Source: Stappia indica
GTDB lineage: Bacteria > Pseudomonadota > Alphaproteobacteria > Rhizobiales > Stappiaceae
Length of the DNA stretch: 64,000 nucleotides
Reading direction: 5' to 3'
Assembly (NCBI RefSeq): GCF_009789575.1
Contig: NZ_CP046908.1
Location: forward strand, 1,550,001-1,614,000
Within the stretch, counting starts at the first letter, position 1; the number at the start of each line of letters is the position of its first letter. Of the stretch, positions 37,693-46,298 are shown piece after piece. The position numbers and the translations under genes were made by a program. The notes beneath the pieces were generated by a model, which saw only the letters and a program-made list of their open reading frames with translations, did no database searches and was not told the DNA's origin.

Positions 37693-38189
37693 GCTTCCCC
37701 CGCGGTTTCGAACAAGGCGGTGTCGATTGCCTCGGAGGCGCTTTTACCCGCCCAGACCACGAACTGGAAGGCCTGGTAGTAGCGCTCGCAGGAGTCGAGC
37801 GCGTTGGTGAGCAGTCCCTCGATCTGCTTGGAGGTCGCCTCGGCACCGCCGGCGAGCAGCAGCGACTGGCGGAAAATCACCACGCCCTCGCGGTTCCAAA
37901 GGTCGAAATGCCCCATCCACAGCTGCTCGTTGACGAGCGCCAGCAGGCGCACGACCTCGGTGCGGCGCGGATCCGGCACCTTCAGGTCGAAGGCGCAGGC
38001 CAGGTGCAGCGCCTCCAGGTCCTCCATCCAGGAGAAGGAGACGTGATAGTCGCACCAGTGGCCGGCAACGGAAATCGTGATCTCTTCGTCGCAGGAGCGC
38101 TCGAAGGACCAGTCGTTGATGGCGGCGATATGCTCGATCGTGTCGACGGGGTTGGCGGGCCGTTCGAAGTCGATGTCGATGAGGCTCAT
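37689..38189 (-). CDS. YbjN domain-containing protein
   Basis: 166 aa. NPVDTIEHIAAINDWSFERSCDEEITISVAGHWCDYHVSFSW, NEQLWMGHFDLWNREGVVIFRQSLLLAGG: the alphaproteobacterial YbjN (T3SS-chaperone-like fold) pattern. Cytosolic; function unknown, but this gene preceding proC is a conserved Hyphomicrobiales arrangement as far as I know. ATG overlaps nothing upstream; proC start overlaps its stop. Confidence 0.88.
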   Translation of the reverse strand: MSLIDIDFERPANPVDTIEHIAAINDWSFERSCDEEITISVAGHWCDYHVSFSWMEDLEALHLACAFDLKVPDPRRTEVVRLLALVNEQLWMGHFDLWNREGVVIFRQSLLLAGGAEATSKQIEGLLTNALDSCERYYQAFQFVVWAGKSASEAIDTALFETAGEA

Positions 38190-38503
38190 GGGAGGTTCCT
38201 CTCGGCTTGCGGGCCATGCGCGGCGCTGCCGAAGCGCGTGGCCACCGTGTCGGTCCGCAGGATGCTGGCCTGCCGCAAGCGAATGTCCGCGAGCCGCGAT
38301 GACGTTTCATGCCCCTCGGCATCGCCGTCCCGCGAATCTCCGCCTGACTTCAGTATATAGGGAGAACTTATTTCAAGGATATGTTCACTTTTCTTTACGC
38401 TTTTGAAGCTGTGGACGGCGAGGCGCCGCAGCGTCTTTTCCCCGCACCCGGCGAAAGACGCCGGGTGTCGATCCTGTACCGATTCGCGGAGCCGCTCGCG
38501 GCC
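38190..38503. other. intergenic region with a perfect 9-bp stem-loop (38445-38467)
   Basis: Upstream of the YbjN-proC pair and downstream of ubiK. An AT-rich patch at 38350-38405 (TATATAGGGAGAACTTATTTCAAGG and on) is the likely promoter zone. At 38445-38467, CACCCGGCG-aaaga-CGCCGGGTG could terminate ubiK transcripts on the minus strand, without a U-tract. Confidence 0.45.
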
Positions 38504-38788
38504 TCAGTCTTCCGCCGCTTTCCCCTTGGCCGGGCGCGGCTTTGCCGCCGGCGTCTCCAGCGCGGCGATCCGCGCCTCGAGTTCGTCGATCCGGTCGAGC
38601 GCCCGCGCCGCCATGTCCTTCACGACATCGTGTTCTTCGCGCTTGACCAGGTCCATGTCGGCGAGAAACCGCTCGGCCTGCGCCCGGAAGGCGGTCTCCA
38701 CCTCGCGCCGCGCGCCCTGGGCGACACCGGCCATATCCGTCATCAGCTTGGCGAAATCGTCGAGAACCCGGTTCGGTCCCTGTGTCAT
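38504..38788 (-). CDS. ubiK: accessory factor UbiK-family protein (BMFP/YqiC)
   Basis: 94 aa. RVLDDFAKLMTDMAGVAQGARREVE, FLADMDLVKREEHDVVKDMAARALDRIDELEARIAALE: the membrane fusogenic BMFP fold with C-terminal coiled coil, then a Lys/Ala/Pro tail. Relatives assist ubiquinone synthesis in enterobacteria; the role in alphaproteobacteria is less clear. Starts next to the repeat element at 38868. Confidence 0.88.
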   Translation of the reverse strand: MTQGPNRVLDDFAKLMTDMAGVAQGARREVETAFRAQAERFLADMDLVKREEHDVVKDMAARALDRIDELEARIAALETPAAKPRPAKGKAAED

Positions 38789-38867
38789 GGCCAGTCCTTC
38801 CCTGCTGCCGGCCCGTCGGGCCGCGTCGTACTTTCTCCTAGGTAGTGCGCTTTTGTGCGCGACGAAA

Positions 38868-39036
38868 CACCCCAGTCATCCGAACCTGAAGTTCGCCACA
38901 TCTTGCAGCATGCACCGCACGAACTTCAGGTTCAAAGCGGATGACCGGCAAGCGTATGTTTCCAGAGTGGTTTTCGAATTTGAAATGCGTCTGTTCGGGC
39001 AGCAACCCGGAGCGCATTTCAAATTCGCCACACTGG
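38868..39036 (-). repeat. dispersed double-hairpin intergenic repeat, copy 2 (inverted relative to copy 1)
   Basis: Read on the minus strand it aligns with 964-1132 along its length. Hairpin A: 38964-38990 with 39012-39034, AATTTGAAATGCG/CGCATTTCAAATT. Hairpin B: 38871-38895 with 38920-38947, GAACCTGAAGTTCG/CGAACTTCAGGTTC and GTCATCCG/CGGATGAC. Both loops keep GCATGC. Differences from copy 1 preserve pairing: TACG/CGTA to TGCG/CGCA, GAATC/GATTC to GAACC/GGTTC, GTCAC/GTGAC to GTCAT/ATGAC. Lies between the divergent ubiK and lgt genes. Confidence 0.85.
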
Positions 39037-39129
39037 TGAGGAGAAATCGCCGCAGCCTTGACGCACGCTGCCCGGAGCGGCAACGTCGCGCCGCATGTCC
39101 TGCCGGTCCGCCGGCGAGCCGGAGCCCCC

Positions 39130-39975
39130 ATGCCGATCCTTGCCCTGCCCTTCCCTGCCATCGATCCCGTGCTGATCGAACTCGGCCCCTTCGCGATCCG
39201 CTGGTACGCGCTGGCCTATATCGCCGGGCTGCTGCTCGGCTGGCGCTACATGCGCGGCCTCGTCTCCCGCGACGATCTGTGGGGCAGGACGCCGCGTCCC
39301 TCGCTGGTCGATGTCGACGATTTTATCGTCTACGCGACCATCGGCACGATCCTCGGCGGGCGCCTCGGCTACGTGCTGTTCTACGCGCCGGCCTATTACC
39401 TGCAGAACCCGATGGACATCCTGCAGGTCTGGACGGGCGGCATGTCCTTCCACGGCGGCTTCCTCGGCGTCGTTCTCGCCATGGTCGTCTTCGCCTGGCG
39501 GCGCGGCATTCCGCTGTGGACGCTGTTCGATCTGGCCGGCGCCGTCGCGCCCATCGGCCTGTTCTTCGGGCGCCTCGCCAACTTCATCAATGGCGAGCTG
39601 TGGGGCCGAGTGACCGACGTGCCGTGGGCCTTCGTCTTTCCCGGCGCCGGACCCGAACCCCGTCATCCGAGCCAGCTCTACGAGGCCGCGCTCGAGGGCC
39701 TGCTGCTGCTCGTCGTCGCCCGCATCGTGCTGTTGCGCGGCGGCTTCCGCCGCCCCGGCCTCGTCGCCGGCACCTTCGCGCTCGGCTACGGCCTGTCGCG
39801 CTCCTTCGTCGAATTCTTCCGGGTTCCGGATGCGCATATCGGCTATCTCGGCCCGGGCCTCACCATGGGCATCCTGCTGTCGCTGCCGATGATCGCGGTC
39901 GGCCTGTGGGCCATCGCGCGGGCGCTGCGCAAGCCGCCCGCGGACGACAGCACCGCGCCGGACCGGACCGCGTGA
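39130..39975 (+). CDS. lgt: prolipoprotein diacylglyceryl transferase
   Basis: 281 aa, seven TM helices. AIRWYALAYIAGLLLGWRYM, GGRLGYVLFY, GGMSFHGGFLGVV (catalytic-region His) and the signature GRLANFINGELWGR, then RHPSQLYEAALEG. Transfers diacylglyceryl from PG to lipobox Cys; pgsA and a lipoprotein gene are also in the window. ATG at 39130 with GGAG five bases upstream. Its stop overlaps the next GTG by 4 nt. Confidence 0.96.
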   Translation: MPILALPFPAIDPVLIELGPFAIRWYALAYIAGLLLGWRYMRGLVSRDDLWGRTPRPSLVDVDDFIVYATIGTILGGRLGYVLFYAPAYYLQNPMDILQVWTGGMSFHGGFLGVVLAMVVFAWRRGIPLWTLFDLAGAVAPIGLFFGRLANFINGELWGRVTDVPWAFVFPGAGPEPRHPSQLYEAALEGLLLLVVARIVLLRGGFRRPGLVAGTFALGYGLSRSFVEFFRVPDAHIGYLGPGLTMGILLSLPMIAVGLWAIARALRKPPADDSTAPDRTA

Positions 39976-41081
39976 CGTCCTCCGAGCCGCAGACAACGCC
40001 GCTCGGCGCGCGCATCCGTACGCTGATCGAGGCCGGCGGCCCCATGTCGGTCTTCGACTTCATGGGCCTGTGCCTCGCTGATCCCGAGCACGGCTACTAC
40101 ATGCAGGCCGAGCCCTTCGGCGCGGATGGCGACTTCATCACCGCGCCGGAAGTCAGCCAGTTCTTCGGCGAGCTGGTCGGCGCCTGGCTCGTCCAGGCCC
40201 ATGCCGCCCTCGGTAGCCCTCAGCGCGTTCATCTGGTCGAACTCGGCCCCGGCCGCGGCACCTTGATGGCCGACATGCTGCGCGTCGCCGCCCTGCGCCC
40301 GGCCTTTCGCGAGGCGGCCGCCGTCCATCTGGTGGAGACCAGCCGCCGGCTGCGCGCCATCCAGCGCACCACGCTGGGCGAGGCCGCAGCGCACGCGCAC
40401 TGGCACGAGCGCATCGCCGACCTGCCCGAAGACGCGCCGCTGCTCGTCGTCGCCAACGAGTTCTTCGACGCCCTGCCCATCCGCCAATATGTCAGGACGG
40501 CCCAGGGCTGGCGCGAGCGGGCCGTCGGACTGGGTGCGTCCGGCGCCCTCCAGTTCGTCGCCGGCACCGGCAGCCTCGACCCCGGCTCCCTGCCGGCCGA
40601 TCTTGCCGGCGCTGCCGAGGGCGCGATCCTCGAGACCCAGCCGCTCGCCAATGCGCTGATGGAAGAGCTTGCCGGCCGCATCGCCCGGCAGGGCGGCGCC
40701 CTGCTCGCCATCGACTACGGCTATGCCCGCACCGCCACCGGCGAGACGCTGCAGGCCCTTCGCGCCCATCGCCATGTCGAGGTGCTCGCCGAGCCGGGCC
40801 GGGCCGACCTCACCGCCCATGTGAATTTCGAGGCGCTGGCCCGTGCCGCCCGCACCGGCGGGCTGCGCCCGCGCGCCCTGATGACGCAAGGCGACTTCCT
40901 GCTCCGCCTCGGCCTGCTGGAGCGCGCCGGCCAGGTCGGCGCGGGCCGCTCGCCGCAAGAGCAGGAGCGCATCCGCGGCGAGGTCGAGCGGCTGGCAGCG
41001 CCACAGGAAATGGGCGAGCTTTTCAAGGTGCTTGCCGTTGCACCCCATGAGGTCGTTCTGCCGCTTTTCGATGGCGTTTGA
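39972..41081 (+). CDS. SAM-dependent methyltransferase, MidA/NDUFAF7 family
   Basis: 369 aa. Begins TPLGARIRTLIEAGGPMSVFDFMGLCLADPEHGYYM, with FITAPEVSQFFGELVGAWL, VELGPGRGTLMADMLR (SAM loop) and VVANEFFDALPIRQYV, the NDUFAF7/MidA pattern. The mitochondrial homologue methylates an Arg of complex I subunit NDUFS2; a similar role on NuoD is plausible but not shown. GTG start in a GTGA overlap with lgt. Confidence 0.92.
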   Translation: MTSSEPQTTPLGARIRTLIEAGGPMSVFDFMGLCLADPEHGYYMQAEPFGADGDFITAPEVSQFFGELVGAWLVQAHAALGSPQRVHLVELGPGRGTLMADMLRVAALRPAFREAAAVHLVETSRRLRAIQRTTLGEAAAHAHWHERIADLPEDAPLLVVANEFFDALPIRQYVRTAQGWRERAVGLGASGALQFVAGTGSLDPGSLPADLAGAAEGAILETQPLANALMEELAGRIARQGGALLAIDYGYARTATGETLQALRAHRHVEVLAEPGRADLTAHVNFEALARAARTGGLRPRALMTQGDFLLRLGLLERAGQVGAGRSPQEQERIRGEVERLAAPQEMGELFKVLAVAPHEVVLPLFDGV

Positions 41082-41149
41082 CACCGGCTCCGCTTCAAAC
41101 CACCATCCCGGCAAACATCGCCCCGCCACGAAACAGGTCCTCACGCCCC

Positions 41150-41920
41150 ATGCTCACCTCCCCGGACCTTGCCGGACTTCCCGGTGTCTCGCACGGCTTC
41201 TTCACCCGGCAGGGCGGCGTCTCCAGCGGCATCTACGCCTCGCTTAACATCGGCCTCGGCTCGCGCGACGAGCGCGCCGCCGTCCTGGAAAACCGCACCC
41301 GCGTCGCCAGCCTGATGGGCGTGGCTCCAGGGGCCCTGCTGTCGCCCGACCAGCACCATTCTCCGGATGCGATCGTGGTCGATGCCCCGTGGGAGCCGGA
41401 TGCCCAGCCGCGCGGCGATGCGCTGGTGACCGACCGACCCGGCATCGCCCTCGCCATCTCCACCGCCGATTGCGGCCCGGTGCTCTTCGCCGATCCGCAA
41501 GCCCGTGTCATCGGCGCCGCCCATGCCGGCTGGCGCGGCGCCTTCACGGGCGTCCTGGAGGCAACGCTTGCCGCGATGCAGCAGCTCGGCGCGCGCAACG
41601 AGCGGGTCGTCGCCGTGCTCGGCCCGACGATCTCCAGGGCGAATTACGAAGTCGGCGAAGAATTCGTCACCCGCTTTCTCGAGGCGGACACCGCAAACCA
41701 ACGCTTCTTCTCTCCGTCAGAAAACGCCGGCCACGCGATGTTCGACCTGCCCGCCTATATCCTGGCGCGGCTGCAGGCGGCAGGTGTGGCGATCGCCGCC
41801 AATCTCGACCGCTGCACCTATGCGCAGGAGGAGCTGTTCTTCTCCTACCGCCGCGCCACCCATCGCGGCGAGCCGGATTACGGCCGCCTCGTCTCCGCCA
41901 TCGCCTTGTCGGGAAGCTGA
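41150..41920 (+). CDS. pgeF: peptidoglycan editing factor PgeF (YfiH, former laccase-domain protein)
   Basis: 256 aa. HGFFTRQGGVSSGIYASLNIGLGSRD, DQHHSPDAIVV, ALAISTADCGPVLFAD, VIGAAHAGWRGAFTGVLEATLAAM, and CTYAQEELFFSYRRATHRGEPDYGR, with the Cys/His metal-site residues of the family. PgeF removes misincorporated serine from murein precursors in E. coli. ATG at 41150; the M24 gene follows after 3 bp. Confidence 0.95.
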   Translation: MLTSPDLAGLPGVSHGFFTRQGGVSSGIYASLNIGLGSRDERAAVLENRTRVASLMGVAPGALLSPDQHHSPDAIVVDAPWEPDAQPRGDALVTDRPGIALAISTADCGPVLFADPQARVIGAAHAGWRGAFTGVLEATLAAMQQLGARNERVVAVLGPTISRANYEVGEEFVTRFLEADTANQRFFSPSENAGHAMFDLPAYILARLQAAGVAIAANLDRCTYAQEELFFSYRRATHRGEPDYGRLVSAIALSGS

Positions 41921-41923
41921 TCC

Positions 41924-43081
41924 ATGTCGCTCGCCTTCACGCGGGAGGAATACGCCTCCCGGCTCGACGCCCTTCGCGCCCGCATGACTGACACCGGCCA
42001 CGACGCCATGCTGCTCTTCGCCCAGGAGAGCATGTTCTGGCTGACCGGCTACGACACGTTCGGCTTCTGCTTCTTCCAGTCGATGGTGGTCACCCGCGAC
42101 GGCGCCATCGTCCTGCTCACCCGTTCGGCCGACCTGCGCCAGGCGCAGATCACCTCCATCCTGGAGGACATCCGCGTGTGGGAGGACCGCGACGGCGCCT
42201 CGCCGGTGCTGCAGCTGCGCGACCTGCTTGCAGAACTGGGCCTCGGCGGCGCCCGCATCGGCGTCGAATACGACACCCACGGCATGACCGGGCGCATCGC
42301 CATCGACATCGCGACGCTGATGTCCGATTTCGCGCGCCTGGAAGACGCCTCGATGGTCGTGCAGCACCTGCGCGCCGTGAAGTCGCCGGCCGAGATCGCC
42401 TATGTCCGCCGCGCGGCCAGCCTGACCGACGCCGCCTATGAGGCCGCCCTGCCGCTGGTCAGGGAGGGAGCCCGCGAGGGCGAGATCCTCGCCGCCATGC
42501 AGGGCGCGGTCTTTGCCGGCGACGGCGACTATCCGGGCAACGAGTTCATCATCGGCTCCGGGCCCGAGGCCCTGCTGTGCCGCTATCAGACCGGCCGCCG
42601 GGTGCTGGACCGCAACGACCAGCTGACGCTGGAGTGGGCCGGTGCCTTCCGCCGCTATCATGTCGCCGCCATGCGCACGGTCATCGTCGGCGAGCCGACC
42701 GGCCGGCATGTCGCCCTTTACGACGCGGCACGCGCGGCGCTCGCCGCGGTCGAGGAGTGCCTCGTTCCGGGCCGCACCTTCGGCGAGGTCTTCGAGGCCC
42801 ATGCCCGCGAGGTGGACGCACGCGGGGAAGGTGCCCACCGGCTCAATGCCTGCGGCTATTCGCTGGGCGCGCGCTTTGCGCCGAGCTGGATGGACTGGCC
42901 GATGGCCTATCGCGGCAATCCGGCCCGCATCGTGCCCGGCATGGTTATCTTCACGCACATGATCCTGATGGATTCCGACAACGGCGCGGCCATGTCGCTC
43001 GGCCAGACCTACCTGACGCATGAGGGGCGCGCGGAGTGTCTTTCCAAGCTCCCCCTCGACCTGCCGGTCAAGGCGGGCTAA
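41924..43081 (+). CDS. M24-fold (creatinase/ectoine-hydrolase-like) protein lacking metal ligands
   Basis: 385 aa. Creatinase N-domain about residues 1-145, then a pita-bread M24 domain. In the ligand segment the usual D-x-G...Y-x-S-D-x-T-R-T reads WAGAFRRYHVAAMRT (238-252), so both Asp ligands are replaced (W238, A248). The C-terminal region (CGYSLGARFAPSWMDWP, PGMVIFTHMILMD) also lacks the canonical His/Glu set. Creatinase and DoeA-type ectoine hydrolases have similarly altered sites. So a metal-free amidinohydrolase or hydrolase is more likely than aminopeptidase P. In an lgt-midA-pgeF-M24 operon. Confidence 0.88.
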   Translation: MSLAFTREEYASRLDALRARMTDTGHDAMLLFAQESMFWLTGYDTFGFCFFQSMVVTRDGAIVLLTRSADLRQAQITSILEDIRVWEDRDGASPVLQLRDLLAELGLGGARIGVEYDTHGMTGRIAIDIATLMSDFARLEDASMVVQHLRAVKSPAEIAYVRRAASLTDAAYEAALPLVREGAREGEILAAMQGAVFAGDGDYPGNEFIIGSGPEALLCRYQTGRRVLDRNDQLTLEWAGAFRRYHVAAMRTVIVGEPTGRHVALYDAARAALAAVEECLVPGRTFGEVFEAHAREVDARGEGAHRLNACGYSLGARFAPSWMDWPMAYRGNPARIVPGMVIFTHMILMDSDNGAAMSLGQTYLTHEGRAECLSKLPLDLPVKAG

Positions 43082-43179
43082 ACGAAGAAACCTGAAACCG
43101 GTGCCGCGGACGCCAGGAGGCGCGTTCGCCCCGCAGCCGGTCCAGGACCGAAGACGGATACGGGGACCAGCAAGGCCAG

Positions 43180-43698
43180 ATGAACGCGTTCCATTCCACC
43201 AGAAAAACCGTTCTGCGTGCCGCTGTGCCGGCGCTCGCGCTCCTGCTGGCGGCCTGTGCCGGCGATCCCACCCCGCCCGCCTATGTCTCCGGCTCGCGCT
43301 CGCAGCCTGCCGCCGTCCCGGTGCCCAGCGTCCCGGCGGACCAGGCGACCTTCGCCTTCGAGCCCTTCACCGGCGCCCCCGGCAACATCGCCGACGCCCT
43401 GTCGCGGCAGATCGGCGCCGAGGCGCGCAACCAGAACCTTCGCCTGGTGCGCCGTGTCGGGGCACCGGCCTCCTATCGCATCAACGGCTACCTCTCCGCG
43501 TCCGGCGACCAGTCCCAGACGACGCTCTTCTACGTGTTCGACGTCGTCGATGCCGGCGGCAACAGACTGCACCGCATCCTGGGGCAGGAATCGGCCCCCG
43601 GTTCCTCCGGCGACCCCTGGTCGGGCATCGACGACGATGCGCTGAACCGGGCCGCGCGCCGCTCCGTCGCCGAACTCGCTGCCTGGCTGCGCCGCTGA
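43180..43698 (+). CDS. predicted lipoprotein, unknown function
   Basis: 172 aa. Basic N-terminus, hydrophobic AAVPALALLLAACAG with lipobox LLAAC (Cys about residue 26), a Ser/Pro/Ala-rich linker, then a domain LSRQIGAEARNQNLRLVRRVGAPASYRINGYLSASGD... LFYVFDVVDAGGNRLHRILGQE, resembling the small alpha-beta folds of ABC-type or secretin-linked lipoproteins. Lies before prs and after the M24 gene. ATG at 43180 without a strong ribosome site. A substrate of Lgt encoded 4 kb upstream. Confidence 0.8.
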   Translation: MNAFHSTRKTVLRAAVPALALLLAACAGDPTPPAYVSGSRSQPAAVPVPSVPADQATFAFEPFTGAPGNIADALSRQIGAEARNQNLRLVRRVGAPASYRINGYLSASGDQSQTTLFYVFDVVDAGGNRLHRILGQESAPGSSGDPWSGIDDDALNRAARRSVAELAAWLRR

Positions 43699-43936
43699 GC
43701 GCGCCGATATCAAGGAAAAATAGCCGACAGGCGCACTGGCCGGTTGTGCAAGGCGGGACGCGTTGTTAAAACGCCGCCGCCTGTAGGAGGAAGGCTCGCC
43801 AATGCCGGACTCCGGTCTGGCCTGCCGCGCTTCGACCTAGGCCACGAAAGAAGACCAGACAGACCACCGTGTGACCCTGTCGTGCCGGCGCTGCGTTCCC
43901 CGTGCGGCGACGGACCCAAGAAAGGACTTGCGGGCC

Positions 43937-44869
43937 ATGAAGATCGTCGCGGGCAATTCCAATCGCGCGCTTGCAGAGGAAATCTCGTCCTATCTCGGGG
44001 CGCCCCTGGCAAAGTGTCAGGTGCGCCGTTTCGCCGACCAGGAGATTTTCGTCGAACTGCAGGAAAACGTGCGCGGCGAGGACGTTTTCGTCCTGCAGTC
44101 GACCAGCTTTCCCGCCAATGACCACCTGATGGAGCTGCTGATCGTCATCGACGCTCTGCGCCGCTCCTCCGCCAAGCGCATCACCGCGGTCGTGCCCTAT
44201 TTCGGCTACGCCCGCCAGGATCGCCGCGCCTCCGGCCGCACGCCGATCTCGGCCAAGCTGGTCGCCAACCTGATCACCCATGCCGGTGCCCATCGCGTGC
44301 TGACGCTGGACCTGCATGCCGGACAGATCCAGGGCTTCTTCGACATCCCGACCGACAACCTGTTCGCCGCGCCGGTGATGACCCGCGACATCAAGGAGCG
44401 CTACTCGACGGACAACGTCATGGTCGTCTCCCCGGATGTCGGCGGCGTGGTCCGTGCCCGCGCGCTGGCCAAGCGAATCGATGCGCCGCTGGCCATCGTC
44501 GACAAGCGCCGCGACAAGCCTGGCGAGTCGGAGGTCATGAACATCATCGGCGATCCGTCGGGCCGCGACTGCATCCTGGTCGACGACATCGTCGATTCCG
44601 GCGGCACCTTGTGCAACGCCGCCGAAGCGCTGCTCGCCCAGGGCGCCAAGTCGGTCACCGCCTACATCACCCACGGCGTCCTGTCCGGCGGTGCGGTTGC
44701 GCGCGTGTCCTCGTCCAAGCTCAAGGAACTGGTGATCACCAATTCCATCGAGCCGACGGCCGCCGTGCTTGCCGCGCCGAACATCCGCACCATCTCCATC
44801 GCCCCGCTCATGGGCGAGGCGATCTCGCGCACCGCGCTCGAGCAGTCGGTGTCCAGCCTGTTCGGCTGA
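43937..44869 (+). CDS. prs: ribose-phosphate pyrophosphokinase
   Basis: 310 aa. [64 protein letters not shown] (ATP), [18 protein letters not shown], and the PRPP loop [14 protein letters not shown]. Makes PRPP from ribose-5-P and ATP for nucleotides, His and NAD. The ATG at 43937 matches the family start. Strong terminator downstream. Confidence 0.97.
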   Translation: MKIVAGNSNRALAEEISSYLGAPLAKCQVRRFADQEIFVELQENVRGEDVFVLQSTSFPANDHLMELLIVIDALRRSSAKRITAVVPYFGYARQDRRASGRTPISAKLVANLITHAGAHRVLTLDLHAGQIQGFFDIPTDNLFAAPVMTRDIKERYSTDNVMVVSPDVGGVVRARALAKRIDAPLAIVDKRRDKPGESEVMNIIGDPSGRDCILVDDIVDSGGTLCNAAEALLAQGAKSVTAYITHGVLSGGAVARVSSSKLKELVITNSIEPTAAVLAAPNIRTISIAPLMGEAISRTALEQSVSSLFG

Positions 44870-44893
44870 GCCCTGCCTGCCGCAATCCTTTCG

Positions 44894-44931
44894 AATGCCC
44901 GGACGCCGCAAGGCTCCGGGCATTTTCGTTT
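44894..44931 (+). terminator. Rho-independent terminator of prs
   Basis: AATGCCCGGA-cgccgcaaggc-TCCGGGCATT followed by TTCGTTT; 24 bp after the prs stop. Confidence 0.88.
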
Positions 44932-44993
44932 GACCTTCCCCCTGCTGGAAGCCCGACACTCGCTGCCATCGAAGCAAGGTCAGGAGACTTCCC

Positions 44994-45443
44994 GTGAAAG
45001 CACGTCTTGCAAGCACGCTCGTCCTTCTCGGCTCGCTGATGGCGAGCCAGCCGGCATTCGCCGACAGCAAGGACATGACCGTGTGGAAATCGCCCTGGTG
45101 CGGCTGCTGCGAGGCCTGGAGCGAGGCGATGCAAGCCGCCGGCTACACCGTGCGCATCGAGAATCGCGAGGACCTTGCCCCCATCAAGGCGAAGGCCGGC
45201 GTGCCCGCCGACATGGAAGGCTGCCACACCGCGATGATCGACGGCTATTTCCTGGAAGGCCACGTGCCGCTCTCGTCCGTGCAGCGCCTGCTGTCGGAGC
45301 GCCCCGCCATCGCAGGGCTGGCCGTGCCGGGCATGCCCTCGGGCTCGCTCGGCATGGGCGAGGACCCTGCCGCCCGCTACGACGTCCACTATGTGAACGG
45401 CAACGGCGGCACCGGCATCTTCGAGCAGGTCGGGGCGCGCTGA
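44994..45443 (+). CDS. exported DUF411 metal-binding protein
   Basis: 149 aa with signal peptide MKARLASTLVLLGSLMASQPAFADS. Motif WKSPWCGCCEAW and EGCHTAMIDGYFLEGHVP are the DUF411 hallmarks (CxCC, GCHT) thought to bind copper or other soft metals. GTG start at 44994 with CAGGAG upstream. No copper ATPase nearby. Confidence 0.9.
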   Translation: MKARLASTLVLLGSLMASQPAFADSKDMTVWKSPWCGCCEAWSEAMQAAGYTVRIENREDLAPIKAKAGVPADMEGCHTAMIDGYFLEGHVPLSSVQRLLSERPAIAGLAVPGMPSGSLGMGEDPAARYDVHYVNGNGGTGIFEQVGAR

Positions 45444-45449
45444 GCCGCC

Positions 45450-46298
45450 TCAGCCGCGCCAGGCCAGCAGCCAGCGCTCCAGCCGGCCGATCAGCCAGCT
45501 GACGATGAGGCCGAGCACCGACAGGATCGCGACGCCCGCCAGCAGCTGGTCGGTGGCGAACAGGCTTCCGGCCATCAGGATGTAGGCGCCGACGCCGTAT
45601 TCGGCGCCGATCATCTCGGCCGCCACCAGCAGGATGATGCCGATCGAGGCGGAGATCCTGCAGCCCGACAGGATCGCCGGCATGGCGCCCGGCAGGATGA
45701 TCTTGCGCACGATCGACCACCACGACAGTCCGAAGGACTGGCCCATGCGCACAAGCGTGCGGTCGACATTGTCGACGCCGCCATAGGTGGCGATGACGGT
45801 CGGGAAGAACGAGCCGAACAGGATCGTCGCGACCTTCGAGCCTTCGCCGATGCCGAACCAGATCACGAAGAGCGGCAAGAGGGCGATCTTCGGGATCGGG
45901 AACAGCGCCGAGACCAGCGGCAGCAGGCCGGCCCGCGCCAGCGAGAACAGGCCGATGCCGAGCCCGACGGCGATGCCGAGCGCGGTGCCCAGCGTCCAGC
46001 CGATCACGAGCCGCTGCAGCGAGGCCGACAGGTGCCGCCACAGCTGGCCCGATTCGACCAGGTAGCTGAAGGCCTCGAAAGCCTCGCTCGGGGCCGGCAG
46101 CACCAGGTTGCTGATGAAGCCGCTGCGCGAGCCGGTCTCCCACAGCGCGATGATCGCCAGGAAGACGAGCGGCCCGATCAGCCGGATCGGCACGGGACGA
46201 AAGCCGCCGCCGCGATAGGGAACCGGGCGCAGGTCCTCGCGCGATGCTTCGCTCTCGCCGGTCGCCCGGCCGCCGGACACCTGGTCAAGCGACGTCAT
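45450..46298 (-). CDS. ABC transporter permease (nitrate/sulfonate/taurine type)
   Basis: 282 aa, six TM helices. LVFLAIIALWETGSRSGFISNLVLPAPSE, LQRLVIGWTLGTALGIAVGLGIG, and the EAA loop ILPGAMPAILSGCRISASIGIILLVAAEMIGAEYGVG. SsuC/TauC-like. ATG at 46298 with GGGAG upstream, 14 nt inside the ATPase gene end, so order is binding protein, ATPase, permease. Confidence 0.92.
   Translation of the reverse strand: MTSLDQVSGGRATGESEASREDLRPVPYRGGGFRPVPIRLIGPLVFLAIIALWETGSRSGFISNLVLPAPSEAFEAFSYLVESGQLWRHLSASLQRLVIGWTLGTALGIAVGLGIGLFSLARAGLLPLVSALFPIPKIALLPLFVIWFGIGEGSKVATILFGSFFPTVIATYGGVDNVDRTLVRMGQSFGLSWWSIVRKIILPGAMPAILSGCRISASIGIILLVAAEMIGAEYGVGAYILMAGSLFATDQLLAGVAILSVLGLIVSWLIGRLERWLLAWRG

Noticed and set aside
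38403-41081. One 892-codon plus-strand frame running through repeat copy 2 into the MidA-type methyltransferase
   Set aside because: The methyltransferase starts at the GTG overlapping lgt; the upstream part covers ubiK antisense, the repeat and lgt in the wrong frame.
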